Shown in pieces: positions 13,250 to 24,900 of a stretch of DNA of 64,000 nucleotides (within the stretch, counting starts at the first letter, position 1; each line of letters starts with the position of its first letter). The notes beneath the pieces were generated by a model. That model was given only the letters and a program-made list of their open reading frames with translations, was not told where the DNA came from and ran no database searches. Position numbers and translations under genes: made by a program. Origin of the DNA: Meandrina meandrites (taxonomy: Eukaryota > Cnidaria > Anthozoa > Scleractinia > Meandrinidae); assembly GCA_963693305.1 (NCBI GenBank), contig OY855904.1, forward strand, positions 40,823,417 to 40,887,416, written 5' to 3'.

Positions 13250-15340
13250 TACAAAACGATATCTCACTTGTTCCCTGCGCTCACTTACAATGAGATATTG
13301 TTTCTGCCACTGAAACATAAAATTCACATCTTCTCGCCACCATTTAATACCCCCTCTCTTGTATATTGGATTTGGACTATGTGCCATAAGGAACTGTTTC
13401 GAAGGTCTTGTGGAGTCATAAAGCTTAATTTTTCTCCAAAATCTGTCAGTTAACTGTCGCATCCTGCAAGCACGTGTTAAGCTAGTTTAAAAATGCTTGT
13501 TATAACTATAAGCTTCAGCTTATTAATGTAGGTTCATTTTTAGCTGTGCATAAACACATAAAAAATTCAAAACAATAACTTCTTAAGTTAAATTACAGGT
13601 TTGAGAAATATCTAACGCTTAAGCTTGATAAGTTTTATAAAGTTTATTAAATAAATATTTTACTCACCATACAAGATGTAAATGGTTTCCTCGATCACCG
13701 CAGTGACTTTTCGAACTTCAAGCTATTAAACCAACAAGAACTGCTCATGACAAGAGGCTTTGCTACATTTTTCTCCTCAAAATAAACGTGCCAGGCGTTG
13801 AAAACTCGCCAAAGAACTGTAAGAAGTCAAAACAGTCAAACTGTATTCCACTCACTGCTGGTTCACCAAAATGTCCGCCATCTTCGAGTCTTGATGCCAG
13901 TTTCCTCACGGTCACATCTGTAGTTCTCGTTCCCAACTTCCTGTACGAATCAAAATGCGAAAATTTTCTAGTCGATAGATAAAATTTTTACTGAAACGGA
14001 TAATAAGTTACTTGTGTCAGAAATACCAAAAAAAAGTGGGGGTCACCGACTTTGTTTCAGAGATAATTCCTGTAGAAAACTGCCCTGGTTTAGAAAGATT
14101 TGCGCACGTAATTTTAGCATGGTTTACAGGGTTTGTAGTTTAAAATATCGATGATGAGTAAACGGAGGCAAATGATATTGGTCATATTTTGAAGAAGTGC
14201 ATCTGTTCCGTAAATAATTCCTAGTGTTGCCATCCTTTTTGCAAAACGTAGCCCTGGAAGAGGCATTTGAACCCGTCGTACGGCAAAACGAAAAGATCAA
14301 AAAGCGGAATTCGAACGTGCGTGGGACAAAAAAATCAAACTTTTAGTCGACAGATTTTTTTTCATTTTCTCACAAAACGTAGATAATTTTTACAAAAGTG
14401 ACCTGTTAAGAAAAAAGTTGGGGTCACTGACCATTTAAGCAAGCAAACTGCAAGCGAAGTTAACGCAATGGCTGCTCACCCAATGTGTGGTTGGAAGGTT
14501 TCAGCGTTGCGACAGGAATTACGTGCGCAGCAAGGATGCGAGTAAACAATTAGCGCGAACGTCCCAAAATCGAATACCTTCCTCTCGACATATTTTGCTT
14601 TATTCTTAGAGGGTGGTAGAGGGTATTTTCGTGACCCGTGATCGGCCCTTTTTATTTCCCGTGAAATGTGAAATGGCTATTTTTTCCTTGTGAATCGTGA
14701 TCTCCATAGTCGCCGTGAGCTGTGATTTTCCAAAACGTTCTCTTTTATTTTCCGTGAAGCGTGAAGTACCAAAGTCATATTTTTCGTGAAGTATAAATGG
14801 GAGTAGAGACAATAACAATTTGAAATGAACGCCCAAAAATTTTAGGTGGATCCAGGTCCATGGATCAACCCAGTGTGGACCTGGTCTCCACATGACACTC
14901 CGGTTAGCCTAAATAGCACTTCGGTGAGCCTACTGTAGCTCCAGGTAGCTTGCGGTTAGCCTTATTGGGATTAGGGAATTCTGCCTCGCATGCCTCGCTA
15001 CCTTGCCTCGTGTGCCTCACTGCCATGCGTCGCATGCCTAGCACGCCTCGCATATTTGCAAGATTCGCTAAATAGTTATAAAAGCAACAGAAAAACGCTT
15101 CTACGGACGGCAAAAATGTGGCCGCAGCCGCTTAATAGGTGTGGCCGTTTGAAAGGGACCTTTTTATTACAACAGTTTACTGACAATAGTTTGTCTAAGT
15201 AACTGAGGATTTTGCCAGTTATATGGGCCGGCAGAGGCATCTGAATTTTTAGCTTTCTCCTCGTGGATTTTGCTCGATATTATCTTTTAAACAGTCGCAC
15301 GTGCAACAGGAAGGACTAGCCTGTTATTGTTCAATATGTA
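13250..15340. other. Gene-free DNA with degenerate short tandem motifs
   Basis: At 14,620-14,800 the phrase CGTGA(A/C)(G/C)(C/T)GTGA recurs, resembling the subterminal repeats of a transposon whose ends I could not define. At 14,981-15,050 a degenerate (CGCATGCCT)n repeat occurs. No gene is supported. Confidence 0.35.
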
Positions 15341-15344
15341 ATGG

Positions 15345-15483
15345 TAATAGGACTGAGTGGAGTCCAACTCGGTCTGTAATCATACGAGTGATTAACAAAA
15401 TCGGACGACCGCGTAGCGGGAGTCCGATTTGTTTAATCACGAGTATGATTACAGACAGAATTGGACGACACTCAGTCCTATTA
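15345..15483. repeat. Foldback MITE (arms of about 60 bp)
   Basis: The left arm 15345-15407 begins TAATAGGACTGAGTGGAGTC and is reverse-complementary to the right arm 15422-15483, which ends ACTCAGTCCTATTA. The loop is GACCGCGTAGCGGG, itself a small hairpin. It carries no coding capacity. Confidence 0.8.
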
Positions 15484-15489
15484 TCAATT

Positions 15490-16560
15490 AATCATAAGTA
15501 TAACAAAATTCGAGAAAAAAATTAGATAAAGCGAAGCCTACTAAGGACTCGTCATCACTACGGCAAAAAAGCCATCCTTGAAGTTGAAGGTTTTAGGAAT
15601 ATCAAGGAGTATTTAGTCACAACAAGGAACCAAATAAAGAGCGCGCGCATGCGCAACACGCGAACTTTGTAGTTGGACACCTTGTTATTGGACAGTTTGT
15701 TATTGGATACTTTAGCCGCGCGCGCTCCAATTTGGTAAAAAATAGGGCGTGCTAAGAACCAATCAGATTCGAGAATTTTGTTATAGTTGTGATTATATGG
15801 GACATTAATCTTCAGAATGTCTAGAGCTTACCTGTTAGTTACACTCATTACTAAGGAAGTTTACGCCTTTGAAATATCTATGCCATTGAGAAATACTTAG
15901 AAATATGGATAAAACGAAGCTGACCAATTGGAGTGTAAACAAACATTTGCAATCCACCGTACCAATATATAGTGCATGAACGTGCATCAGTGACAGAAGT
16001 CACGCCCACGGGTGGTCCATGGACCAGGTCCATGAGCGATCCACGGTCCACTAGCATGTGGTCCATGAACCTGGGTTCATGTTTGTATACTCCCTAGGAC
16101 AGGTCTCTTTTTATGTTATTCTTTTTGGCGATGAGTCCTAATAAAACAAGCGGACATAACCATTTCTAATTTAATCCGACAAAGCACTAACTTTCAAGAT
16201 ATACTAGCTAGTTTACCATGTGTAATCAGTAGCAAAGGACAAACACAGCGTAACTATATCCATAAGGAGGGATAATTACTCTTTTTGAAATAATTTCTAA
16301 CAAACAAATTAGAAATATAAGCTTGTATTTGATTTTTCAATGCATTATGGATCGAAGCACCTTATATAAGGGCTAAACCCAGGCGCGAGAAGAGAGTCGT
16401 CGGTCCAGGATAACTTACATGCGCATGCTTAGAAATCCGCCATCCCCCCACCTCGCCCCCCCCCCCCCCCCCCCCAAAAAAAAAAAAAAGGAAAAGAAAG
16501 AAAACCGAGGGAAAAACAAACCTTATTATTCCACTATCGCGCCATTTTGCCATATTAAGG
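15490..16560. other. Gene-free DNA with GGTCCATG-rich repeat and poly-C tract
   Basis: At about 16,012-16,083 the motif GGTCCATG and its complement recur several times in direct and inverted form. A homopolymer C run at about 16,456-16,475 is followed by an A run. No gene is supported. Confidence 0.4.
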
Positions 16561-16564
16561 TGTT

Positions 16565-16729
16565 GGCAAACGAGGACACAATGTTGCGGACACATTGTTA
16601 CTCATGGTTGTTTCTATGTTGCGCAAACCGGGGATACATTTGTTGCGGACACAAAATATTTCTGCGCGGGCAAACGGGGAAACATTTGTGTCCGCAACAA
16701 TGTGTCCGCAACATTATGTCCTCGTTTGC
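16565..16729. repeat. Foldback repeat with nested inverted arms
   Basis: GGCAAACGAGGACACAATGT at 16565 and its near-complement ending at 16729 form the outer arms of about 34 bp. An inner pair around TTGCGGACACAAA at about 16,640 and TTTGTGTCCGCAA at about 16,685 forms a second inverted repeat. It is probably a MITE. Confidence 0.7.
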
Positions 16730-17227
16730 TACCGCCTTTAGGTCACGAAACGCGCAAAATATGACACGTTATTTCACTGTAGAACAGGGCAAAAATATGG
16801 ACAGAAAACGAAGCAACAAAATGGGCTTTCTAAATCAGTGACTCAATCTTTGATTAATAATGGTGGAATAACAAATCCTTTATCCGCTGGTTTAACATGT
16901 AATACGTACGGACATTTTGCGCATTGCTCGTATTTTTCCTCGCCCGTACGGGGCTCAGAAAAATACTACGCAACTCGCAAAATATCCGCGCGTGCAGCAA
17001 CTTTGGAAACGATCGCGCTCAAATGACGAATTCGACTACACCACCACGTACAAAAGCATAAACACCGGAACAACTTCTGAAGAGCTTAACCTAGACACTA
17101 TCCGATAAAAACTAAAACGACGAAAACAATGATCTCTAGTCACCAAATAGAAGGCGCTTAATTTATGCTGAAAAACTCAGCAAATGTACTTACTTTTCTG
17201 CTGGAGTTCAAATCGCTCGTTCAAATG

Positions 17228-17286
17228 CAACCTCGTTCCCAGGGTCCTCTCTATTGAAAAGGAGAGAGAGCCTGGGTACGAGGTTG
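17228..17286. repeat. Short hairpin repeat
   Basis: CAACCTCGTTCCCAGGGTCC at 17228 pairs with the complement at 17260-17286 (AGGAGAGAGAGCCTGGGTAC...GGTTG) across a short loop. It is a compact foldback repeat with no coding content. Confidence 0.65.
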
Positions 17287-17289
17287 GCT

Positions 17290-19500
17290 CAAATGACGAA
17301 TTTCTCGCGCGTGAGCTACGTCATCCGTAGCATTGTTGATTTAGTTATTAACGGTTGGAAACATGTGATTAGTGCCTCCTACTGTTCTAGTAATCCTGGA
17401 TTTAGTACATGTTCATTTATGGCTTTTGACAAAGTTCGCAACAATTTTTCTTGCATTAAAGTCGCGCGCTTGGTCGCGTGTGGTTGAATTTGTTATTTCA
17501 CCATGCAATTTCAACCCTAGCGCGCGTTACAAGCACCACAAGGTATTCTGGACTCTCTCTTCTCACGCTTAAGCTAAAGTCTTATATTATAGGTTGCAGA
17601 AGGGCGCGATCAGGAACTGTACTTTATCATTTTGTGAGGGGATCAATGTGGATAATATAAATAATAAAAAAATGGGGGGTCACCGTGCTTGTTTTTGAGT
17701 TATAAGCCATTAAAGGCAAATTTAAGGGTGTTTTTAACAGGCTTAACTGTTGCTATGGTAATCAATGACGTCATGAAAATGGCTACAACTTCTTCAGCAA
17801 TGATTGGACATTTTTTTGACATCATTATTGTAGCAGCAACTGATAACAATTTGTAGTATTGACCCATCAAAGTTTAAGAACTGGAAAAGTGCTGGAAACC
17901 ATTGTGAGCCTCCTTAACTGAATACTTTTGCTAGTTAGCTGACGAGTCCAGAAATCACAGAGGTAACTGATCGCCTACAGCGTTTTAATTATGCTCTTAT
18001 ATGTTGAACCCCTATAGGAATACCCTAGCCACAGACAACTAGGTAAATTAAAACATTACCTGAGAAGAAACATACAAATTTTTATTTATTATAGTGACAA
18101 TAATTCTTTTTTTACAAAACACACAAAAAACCTATTTACTATTCGATTACTTACACTACTTATGATGCGTTAATTTCACTACTTACAATACAAATGTTTT
18201 AATTCATAGGGCAGAATGCGTGGACATCGTTAATTATTCATAATCCGTGAAGCGGCGAATTTGAATGCAAGAGCGCTCACAATAAGAGAAGAAAGGACTC
18301 CAATTGGTCAAGGAAGCGTTGATAAAACTTGCTTTACTGCTTTATAGAAGTCAACATCTTACCACCTACGCACGGCTTTTTGATGAAGAATGATTTACCT
18401 ACAATTTAAGCGTAAAATGAAGAGCATTAAGCAAGTGGAAGGACTATGGTTTTGAACTTGAAAATACAGCAAAAACAGGGTATTTTATTATGGAGACTAT
18501 TTTCAAAGAAACCTACGCACGGCAAATGCAAGATACCACTTTACTTTAACAAAATCCGTTTTAATTTTGAAAATTTATGAACTACACTATGAAAAATCTC
18601 TGTGCTTTGTTCAACTCAAAGCTTTATTTCATGACAAAGTAGACAATCCAGAAACTACAGAAAAAGATTACAATGCGACGCTTTCACCCGTTCATGCTAA
18701 AGACGCCTTTCCTTATAGCTCCTTATGGTCGGTTTCTAAGCTAGATTAAGACGTTAATGTATCAATGACTTTGATTCTTAGCCGAGGAAGTGTGCAATTT
18801 CGAGTTCCAAGATTGCGATGACTCAGTCTCCTCTGTCATTATAGGACAAGATCGCACACAAAAACTCGATCATCAAACAACACTATAAACATCACAAAAC
18901 GGATCTCAGGAAGAGAGAATTCCATTTACACTTTCTAATATCCCATTCGCCCCAGAGCTAACAAAAAACCGTTTAAAAGCTGTTTAATGCAAACACGGTT
19001 TAAAATTATTTTCTTCATAGAAATGGTCGGTTGGTTTTGTCGACTTCAAATTTAACAATGAAAGAGCAAGTTAGAGCTTACTGGAACTCTATGTTAAATT
19101 CAGCCTAAGTTTTCTGTTGCTGATTTTCACTTTTTTACATGTAAACTTGGTTTAACGAAACATGTTTTACTGATAAGAATCGGGTATAAATATTTTCAAT
19201 GAGCAAAGGCAGCCGAGAAAAAGTGTCGGCTACTTCGTTCAACTTCGCTCTACCTTTTTCTTCCAAATTTTGAAGTAATCTTTCAAACACTTGGTCACTC
19301 TTCTCAAACTAGCAGTATTAAAACGTAAACGTAACATGTAGAACGTTCGGCCTTGGGTAGGAAATGGAACAGTAATTCTCCAAAAAATCTGTTCGGAAAC
19401 TGCAGTGGACTATGTTTTGAGATAATATTGGCTTTCATTCCGGTTGGTATGCGAAACGTTAAGCGTCGGAAAATTCGGTACCAATTCTTTACTGATTGAC
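17290..19500. other. Gene-free intergenic DNA downstream of the MAM receptor gene
   Basis: There are no supported ORFs, RNA genes or transposon ends. This region lies 3' of the minus-strand receptor gene and may include the far end of its longest 3' UTR, but nothing fixes that. Confidence 0.35.
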
Positions 19501-19503
19501 TGA

Positions 19504-19509
19504 TTTATT
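19504..19509 (-). promoter_or_regulatory. Candidate polyadenylation signal for tail isoform B
   Basis: The minus strand reads AATAAA here, about 315 bases past the stop codon of the distal terminal exon. It is a candidate only; the motif is common in AT-rich DNA. Confidence 0.3.
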
Positions 19510-19823
19510 CCGTTTCCAGTCTCACGGCAAAACAATAACTGGGAACCGAACTATAAATGGTAAGCCCTAAGTGTTATTGGTCGGACTGTTCATTTAAAAA
19601 AGCTTCAGTAAAGAAAAAAAAATAAAAGACAGAAAATTAAAACAATGAAACAGAGAGATGTCATCAAACGGAATGAGTGAGGCCTTTGTACTAACGAATA
19701 TGATCAATTCAGTTTGACGAAGGTCTGTTAATGTAAGAAAAATTTACAGTGTGGACACTATTTTCACGTGGAGACAAAATAGCCTTAATGTGGGTTTGGA
19801 CGTGTCTTACTCTTCGTTTTGTT

Positions 19824-20082
19824 CTAGGTGGACTTGCCAGCAACACCCTCGTTGTTCATCTCTGATTCCACTGCAGCCTGGTTGGTGTATGAACGTGCGT
19901 CACTTATTGTCTCGTAAATATGCTCTTCTGGCTTCATGTCGAGTGCGTTACCAGGTGAACAATAATGACTACCACTACTGGCTGGGTCGTCACAACTGAC
20001 GTAGCAGGGATTGCTGAAGACAGCGCAGTCGTTCTTTCTGTTGTCAGTCGTTTTCTCTGCACTCTGCAGGTCATGCCCAGAT
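19824..20082 (-). CDS. Alternative last exon (tail B) of the MAM-domain receptor
   Basis: A minus-strand exon begins after the acceptor TTCTTACCCGTTAG, with one base completing a split codon, and ends at a stop at 19824. It encodes an 85-residue cytoplasmic tail containing AEKTTDN and ALDMKPEEHIYETISDAR. The exon at 21989-22178 starts in the same phase and encodes the related SEKTTAN and ASDMKPEEHIYVTINDPP. Both can join the membrane exon, whose donor leaves two bases. I infer that the gene makes two proteins that differ only in the tail, about 699 residues with this exon and about 676 with the other. The shared YxxI motif could be a phosphotyrosine or sorting signal. An alternative is that one copy is no longer used. 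Confidence 0.7.
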
Positions 20083-20702
20083 CTAACGGGTAAGAATTGG
20101 TATACTAACGCAAATGAAGAATAAGTCAATTTTTCCAAACTTGCATGGAACACAGGTTGAAATTACAGAAATCCCAATCGCACAGAGAATAAATGACAAC
20201 AACGAATGATGCAATCATAAACCACAGTAAAACCCGTTTTAAGCGGCCATACTCGGGGAAATGGCAATCGCGTTCTTTTTAGACTTTTGTCAGTCCTATC
20301 TAGCCTCCAAAGCAGTCGTTTTTAAATTCCGTCAGTCACGGAGGAGTGAAAGTCACGCTTCACGCCTGAAATAAATAATATTCGGGGAAAGCTATCCTCG
20401 AAAAAAAACACGCGCGAGTCACACGTCTCTCTCGAATCAAAGGATATGAAAGTCATTGTTTTCCTGTTTTTAAATCGCTGCTTCTAAAATATAACTTCAG
20501 GCAATATTTCTATTTATCATAGAGACGCCAGTCTTGTACTGGAAAATAGACAACTGATAAAATTCATACGAAATTACATCCGGAACAGTAGTGGCGTACT
20601 TTCCATATCCTCAATAGTGAGGATATCAATAACGTCATTTCGCGCAACTGCATCGCTGACGGCGGTTGAAACTGGCGAGCAATTGAGAATTGTAAAAGGT
20701 CT

Positions 20703-20849
20703 GGCCCCAGTTGTTCAACGGGTGGATAACGCTATCCACCGGATAAATCGTTATCCAGCGGATAAGTGTTGGCAAAACAAACCACGCTATCCACTGGATA
20801 GTGATTTATCCGTTGGATAGCGTTATCCACCCTTTGAACAACTGGGGCC
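20703..20849. repeat. 147-bp palindromic MITE (GGCCCCAGTTGTTC termini)
   Basis: GGCCCCAGTTGTTCAACGGG starts at 20703, and the reverse complement of this end closes the element at 20849. Internal GGATAACGCTATCC phrases repeat in both orientations. It lies in the 3' flank of the tail A exon, inside the intron that leads to tail B. It has no coding content. Confidence 0.75.
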
Positions 20850-21522
20850 TGGTCCATAAACACGCAATAAAAGAACTTGGCCTCACGCTTGCTCGACAAT
20901 ATCTGTCTTATCAAAACCTTTCGTGAAGCGTGTTTCACTTACTTGCTAAACAGCACAACAGCTTGTCTTAGAAACTAATAGCTTTGGTACTACCATTTAA
21001 AACGACAAGCTTTAGGAAAATCAACCGCTATGTTAAGTGCCATCCACCCAACACAGCCAAACGTAAGATTTCCAATCCAGATTGTCTCTTTCTTTGAGCT
21101 GCAAAAGCTTTTATTTGTCGCTTTAGTACAAGAAAGAAGAAATAAATTCTAGGACCAGGGAAGGGGTTAAGCTAGAAGTCTTGTTCCTTTTTACTTGCAA
21201 TACTCTTCAGTACTGAATGGGCTCTTCGCAGCTAAAGATGGTGGATGGTACATAATAACACTGGCTCAGTGGAGGGTGAGCAATACGCTGGAAACGTTCG
21301 AAACTAAAATTCAGTCTTGACTTTCCCTTGTTTCAAATGTCCGAGAGCTGAAATTGCCCTGCGGGATTATTGTACCTTGTGACCGTTGGCTAAAAAATGC
21401 ATTATGGCGAGTCTCTTTCTTTCCTTTAGGCAACATTTTAACGTGTCGCTGTATGGAATCTATGGAACGGGGAAACACTGCCATAAACAAATGAAGTATC
21501 AACTTAACAAAGTAAACACAAT

Positions 21523-21560
21523 TTTATTTATTAACTACATGCACAGATTTTTTTATTTAT
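21523..21560 (-). promoter_or_regulatory. Cluster of AATAAA signals for tail isoform A
   Basis: The minus strand carries several overlapping AATAAA hexamers here, about 430-465 bases past the stop codon of the proximal terminal exon. They could end the short isoform's transcript. Confidence 0.35.
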
Positions 21561-21988
21561 TGACTACGGGCTCCATTTTTTAATGCTGTTGGTTGTTTGA
21601 TTGACAGATCTCATGCAAAGGCATTTGGTATCGGTATCCTATCAGAGAGGTTTGTTGTTCCTATATATATTTGACGCAAAGTTCTGCATCCTAGAGACTA
21701 TACAGGTCCTTTACTGCTGGTAGATATATACATCGACTCAGCTGTTGTGTGGCTTATAGATATATGCAGCACTCTTTCGCTGTTCTATTCTGCTAAGCTT
21801 CTTGACTACTGGCGAGTGGTTGGCAGATACATGCAGGTTATAAGTTGTCGCTTACTCGAGTTATTTGGGTTAGAATCATGCAGTAAATCCACTGTTGCGT
21901 GGTCAGTATATAGATAGTATATAAATATATAGATGTTGAGTGGTTGGTAGATAGATGCAGCTCACTCACTACTCTTCCCTTCTAAGGC

Positions 21989-24900
21989 TCAAGGACTGCT
22001 TTTGACAGGCGGGTCATTAATTGTCACATAAATGTGCTCCTCGGGCTTCATGTCGGATGCATTACTTGGTAAATTAGTACCATTATCACACTTCATTTCA
22101 ATGGCTTGCTCTCCAGAACCGTTGTAGGCATCGTTGCTGTAATAATTGGCGGTCGTCTTTTCCGAGTGGTTATTGAATCTGAGGGAAAAGTATGTATTAA
22201 CATTAAAAGAAGTATTTAATGTTTCTGACCTTAGTGATCAAATGTAAGGTGCGAAAATAACCCCTCCCCCGCCCCCTTCACTGTCAGACGCGTTTTCACT
22301 CTAAATTTAGAATTTTGTACCCTTTTTAGTATGGGCACGGTAAATAGTACTTTAGTCGCTAAATTAAAGTCAGTTCTATCGTTGTTTTGACTGCACCAAA
22401 TTCGCCTTGGTTCGGTTTACAGAAAATTTTAATAGTCCGAATGGTGTTCTCAGTTCATCATCGTTCTGCACTGTTTAATGTTCAGCCCAATTCAGGATCA
22501 CTGCGACCCAAAACCAAAGCTTTATAAACGCTCAATTAAAAAGAAAGAAGTGGCTAGCTTAGCCGTTGTATGTAGTCTTGTGCACATCCTTATTTTTGAT
22601 TGGAGATTGTAGTCGCTACGACGATTGTGGGGCAATTGAGTTAGTATGTACATCACTAGTATTCTTTTCTTTTCTTTCCTTATGCTGTTTGGTAAAATCT
22701 GCATCTAGCCAAAAGGTTTAATTCCGCCAGAGTTCATTCCTATAGTGTCTACCCAGTGAAGCAACGTAATGACCTCACCCATGCTCGAGGCCACAGTTCA
22801 GCGCAACTAACCGTTAAATCACCGGACGTCCAACCTCGTGGCGTCAGATTAGTAAAAAACAGTAAAAAATAGTGAAAATTAAAATAAATAGTGTAGTTGT
22901 TGATGGGTACAGCTCGCGTTGGCTTGGTCTCTCTTACCTTTCACGCCTTTTGTAAGCGAACATAAGAGCAACGACAACAACCAAAAAGGAAACAGCAGCA
23001 CCAATAGCTCCCAAAATAACAATCGTGAATGCTGCTTTTGATTTGTCATCATTTTCTTCTGCAGTTATGTCCCTGTTGGTGGATAAAGGCTGGACGCTTA
23101 AGATGGTACCGCCCATCGATGTTCCGATTCTCGACATATCACTCTCCACGATGGCTGTAAGGGCGTCTTTGTTAACGATATTATCCGAGGATCCTTGGGG
23201 AAGTTGTAAATAAAAAGCTAACAAGGTTATTGAAGGATCATCAGACGACTGCTTTGGATAACCTGGGAGAATTTGAACCATATCGCTTGTAAACACCATG
23301 TTGTTAGACGACCGCTTTCGACGAGAACTGTAAAAGGGAGAAATGACAAATTAATTAATAGTTAAAGGGACACTGCCACCAGTTTTTAGGATAAGCCTGA
23401 AAAGCCAAAATAAATTCCAATTAGAGGAAACCCCAAAATACAGGTTCCGTTTCGCTAAAAACTACCCAACCAGTCCTCTGAGACTATAGTTAAGTATGTT
23501 TGGCTGCGGATAACCAGGCTGCTAATGGCTGCAACTTAAAAACATCAGGCAGATTTTTTCAAGTTTTTCCTTTGTCTCGTGGAAAAATCACCCGTAACTG
23601 ATTATGGTTTGTTCTTCCTTTGAGAAAATCCATAGTTTCCTTCTCTTGACTTCCTGAGAGTATTCTGTGTACGTGAAAAAGCATTTCATTTCATCTTAAT
23701 AGCACATTTTCCCCAAAAAACGCAAAAACTCCCCCTGGCGAAACATTTAGTCACATGGATAATTATTTAGACAATATTGTCTCCTAAAAAAATAAAATTA
23801 CATTAGCCTGGTACCAACATAATCTCGAGTTGTAGAGGGTTACAAGCTATACATTTGACTCAAGACTGAGTGACAGCGTGCAAGTTTTGCTGCCCTTTTC
23901 TTCACAGTGTGTTTAAAACATAGACTTGCAGTTTATTTATGACTTTTTTAATTGATTTTATACCTGGTGGACGTGTATTGGCATCGGGGTCCTTGAAGAG
24001 TACAGTAAACCGTAGCCGCCCTGGCAACTTCCCTTTTAAAGTTATTTTTCAAATGTTTGGTCCACTAGTGAAACAAGTGACAAATAAATACGAGAAAAAG
24101 CATCATATCAAGATAATTATATTGGCAAATATAGAAATGCAGCGATTTCAACTTTTTAGTTTTGTTATTGTTCAAATGATCGTGTTAAGAAATATATAGT
24201 TATAGAACTTGTTTTACCAAGAAGCAAAACCATCTGAGAGGTATTATTGGGAAGAGTTCTAAAGACAATTGCTCCATCAAAATGTATTTTCAGAATTAAG
24301 TATAAAACAAGTTTAAGCATAGGCCAACTTATTGTCTGTGTAGGCGACGCAAAATTATGTACTTTCCCTTGACGAGGTAATAATTCAGGTAAGGTATTTT
24401 GTTAAGTCGCCCCAATAGATATCGCCCAGAGATATTTCGTATTAACCTTATTGACATGGGGCTTTCTCTGTTCTTCTCATACCCTGTATAAGGATCGGGG
24501 AACTGTGTCTTCCCATCTCGAACTCTAGGAGCATTCAAACTGCGACAACGAAAATTGAAGGTGTGTGGCGTTGAAGACTTTCGCTGTAGCATTAGTCAAG
24601 TATCATCTACCATTCGTTAAGTATAACATTTTTTCCGAAATTTAAAAAACAACAACAACAACAACAGCAACAACAGTGATGTACCAGTATGATATCTAGA
24701 TTTCGAACTTCCAACAAGACTGATTCTTGCATTTCCTTTATTATTGGTGTCGAAGTAGTAGGAGCGGATTTGGAAGTGCCTAAAGCAGAAAATAACGAGA
24801 TCAGAAAACAAAACTACTGTAAAAATACTTAAAATATTAGCATCGATGATATACATTACTAAAATGAAAAAGGTATTTCGCCCTTCCTGCGCTCTAATTA

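Noticed and set aside
16419..16841. 140-codon plus-strand ORF with Pro and Lys runs
   Set aside because: It is driven by the poly-C/poly-A tract and crosses a foldback repeat.
24329..24592. Candidate extra exon of the MAM receptor (minus strand)
   Set aside because: Its splice phase does not match exon 8, whose donor ends in phase 0; reading on from exon 8 meets a stop. The exon at 24064-23964 fits both phase and sequence.
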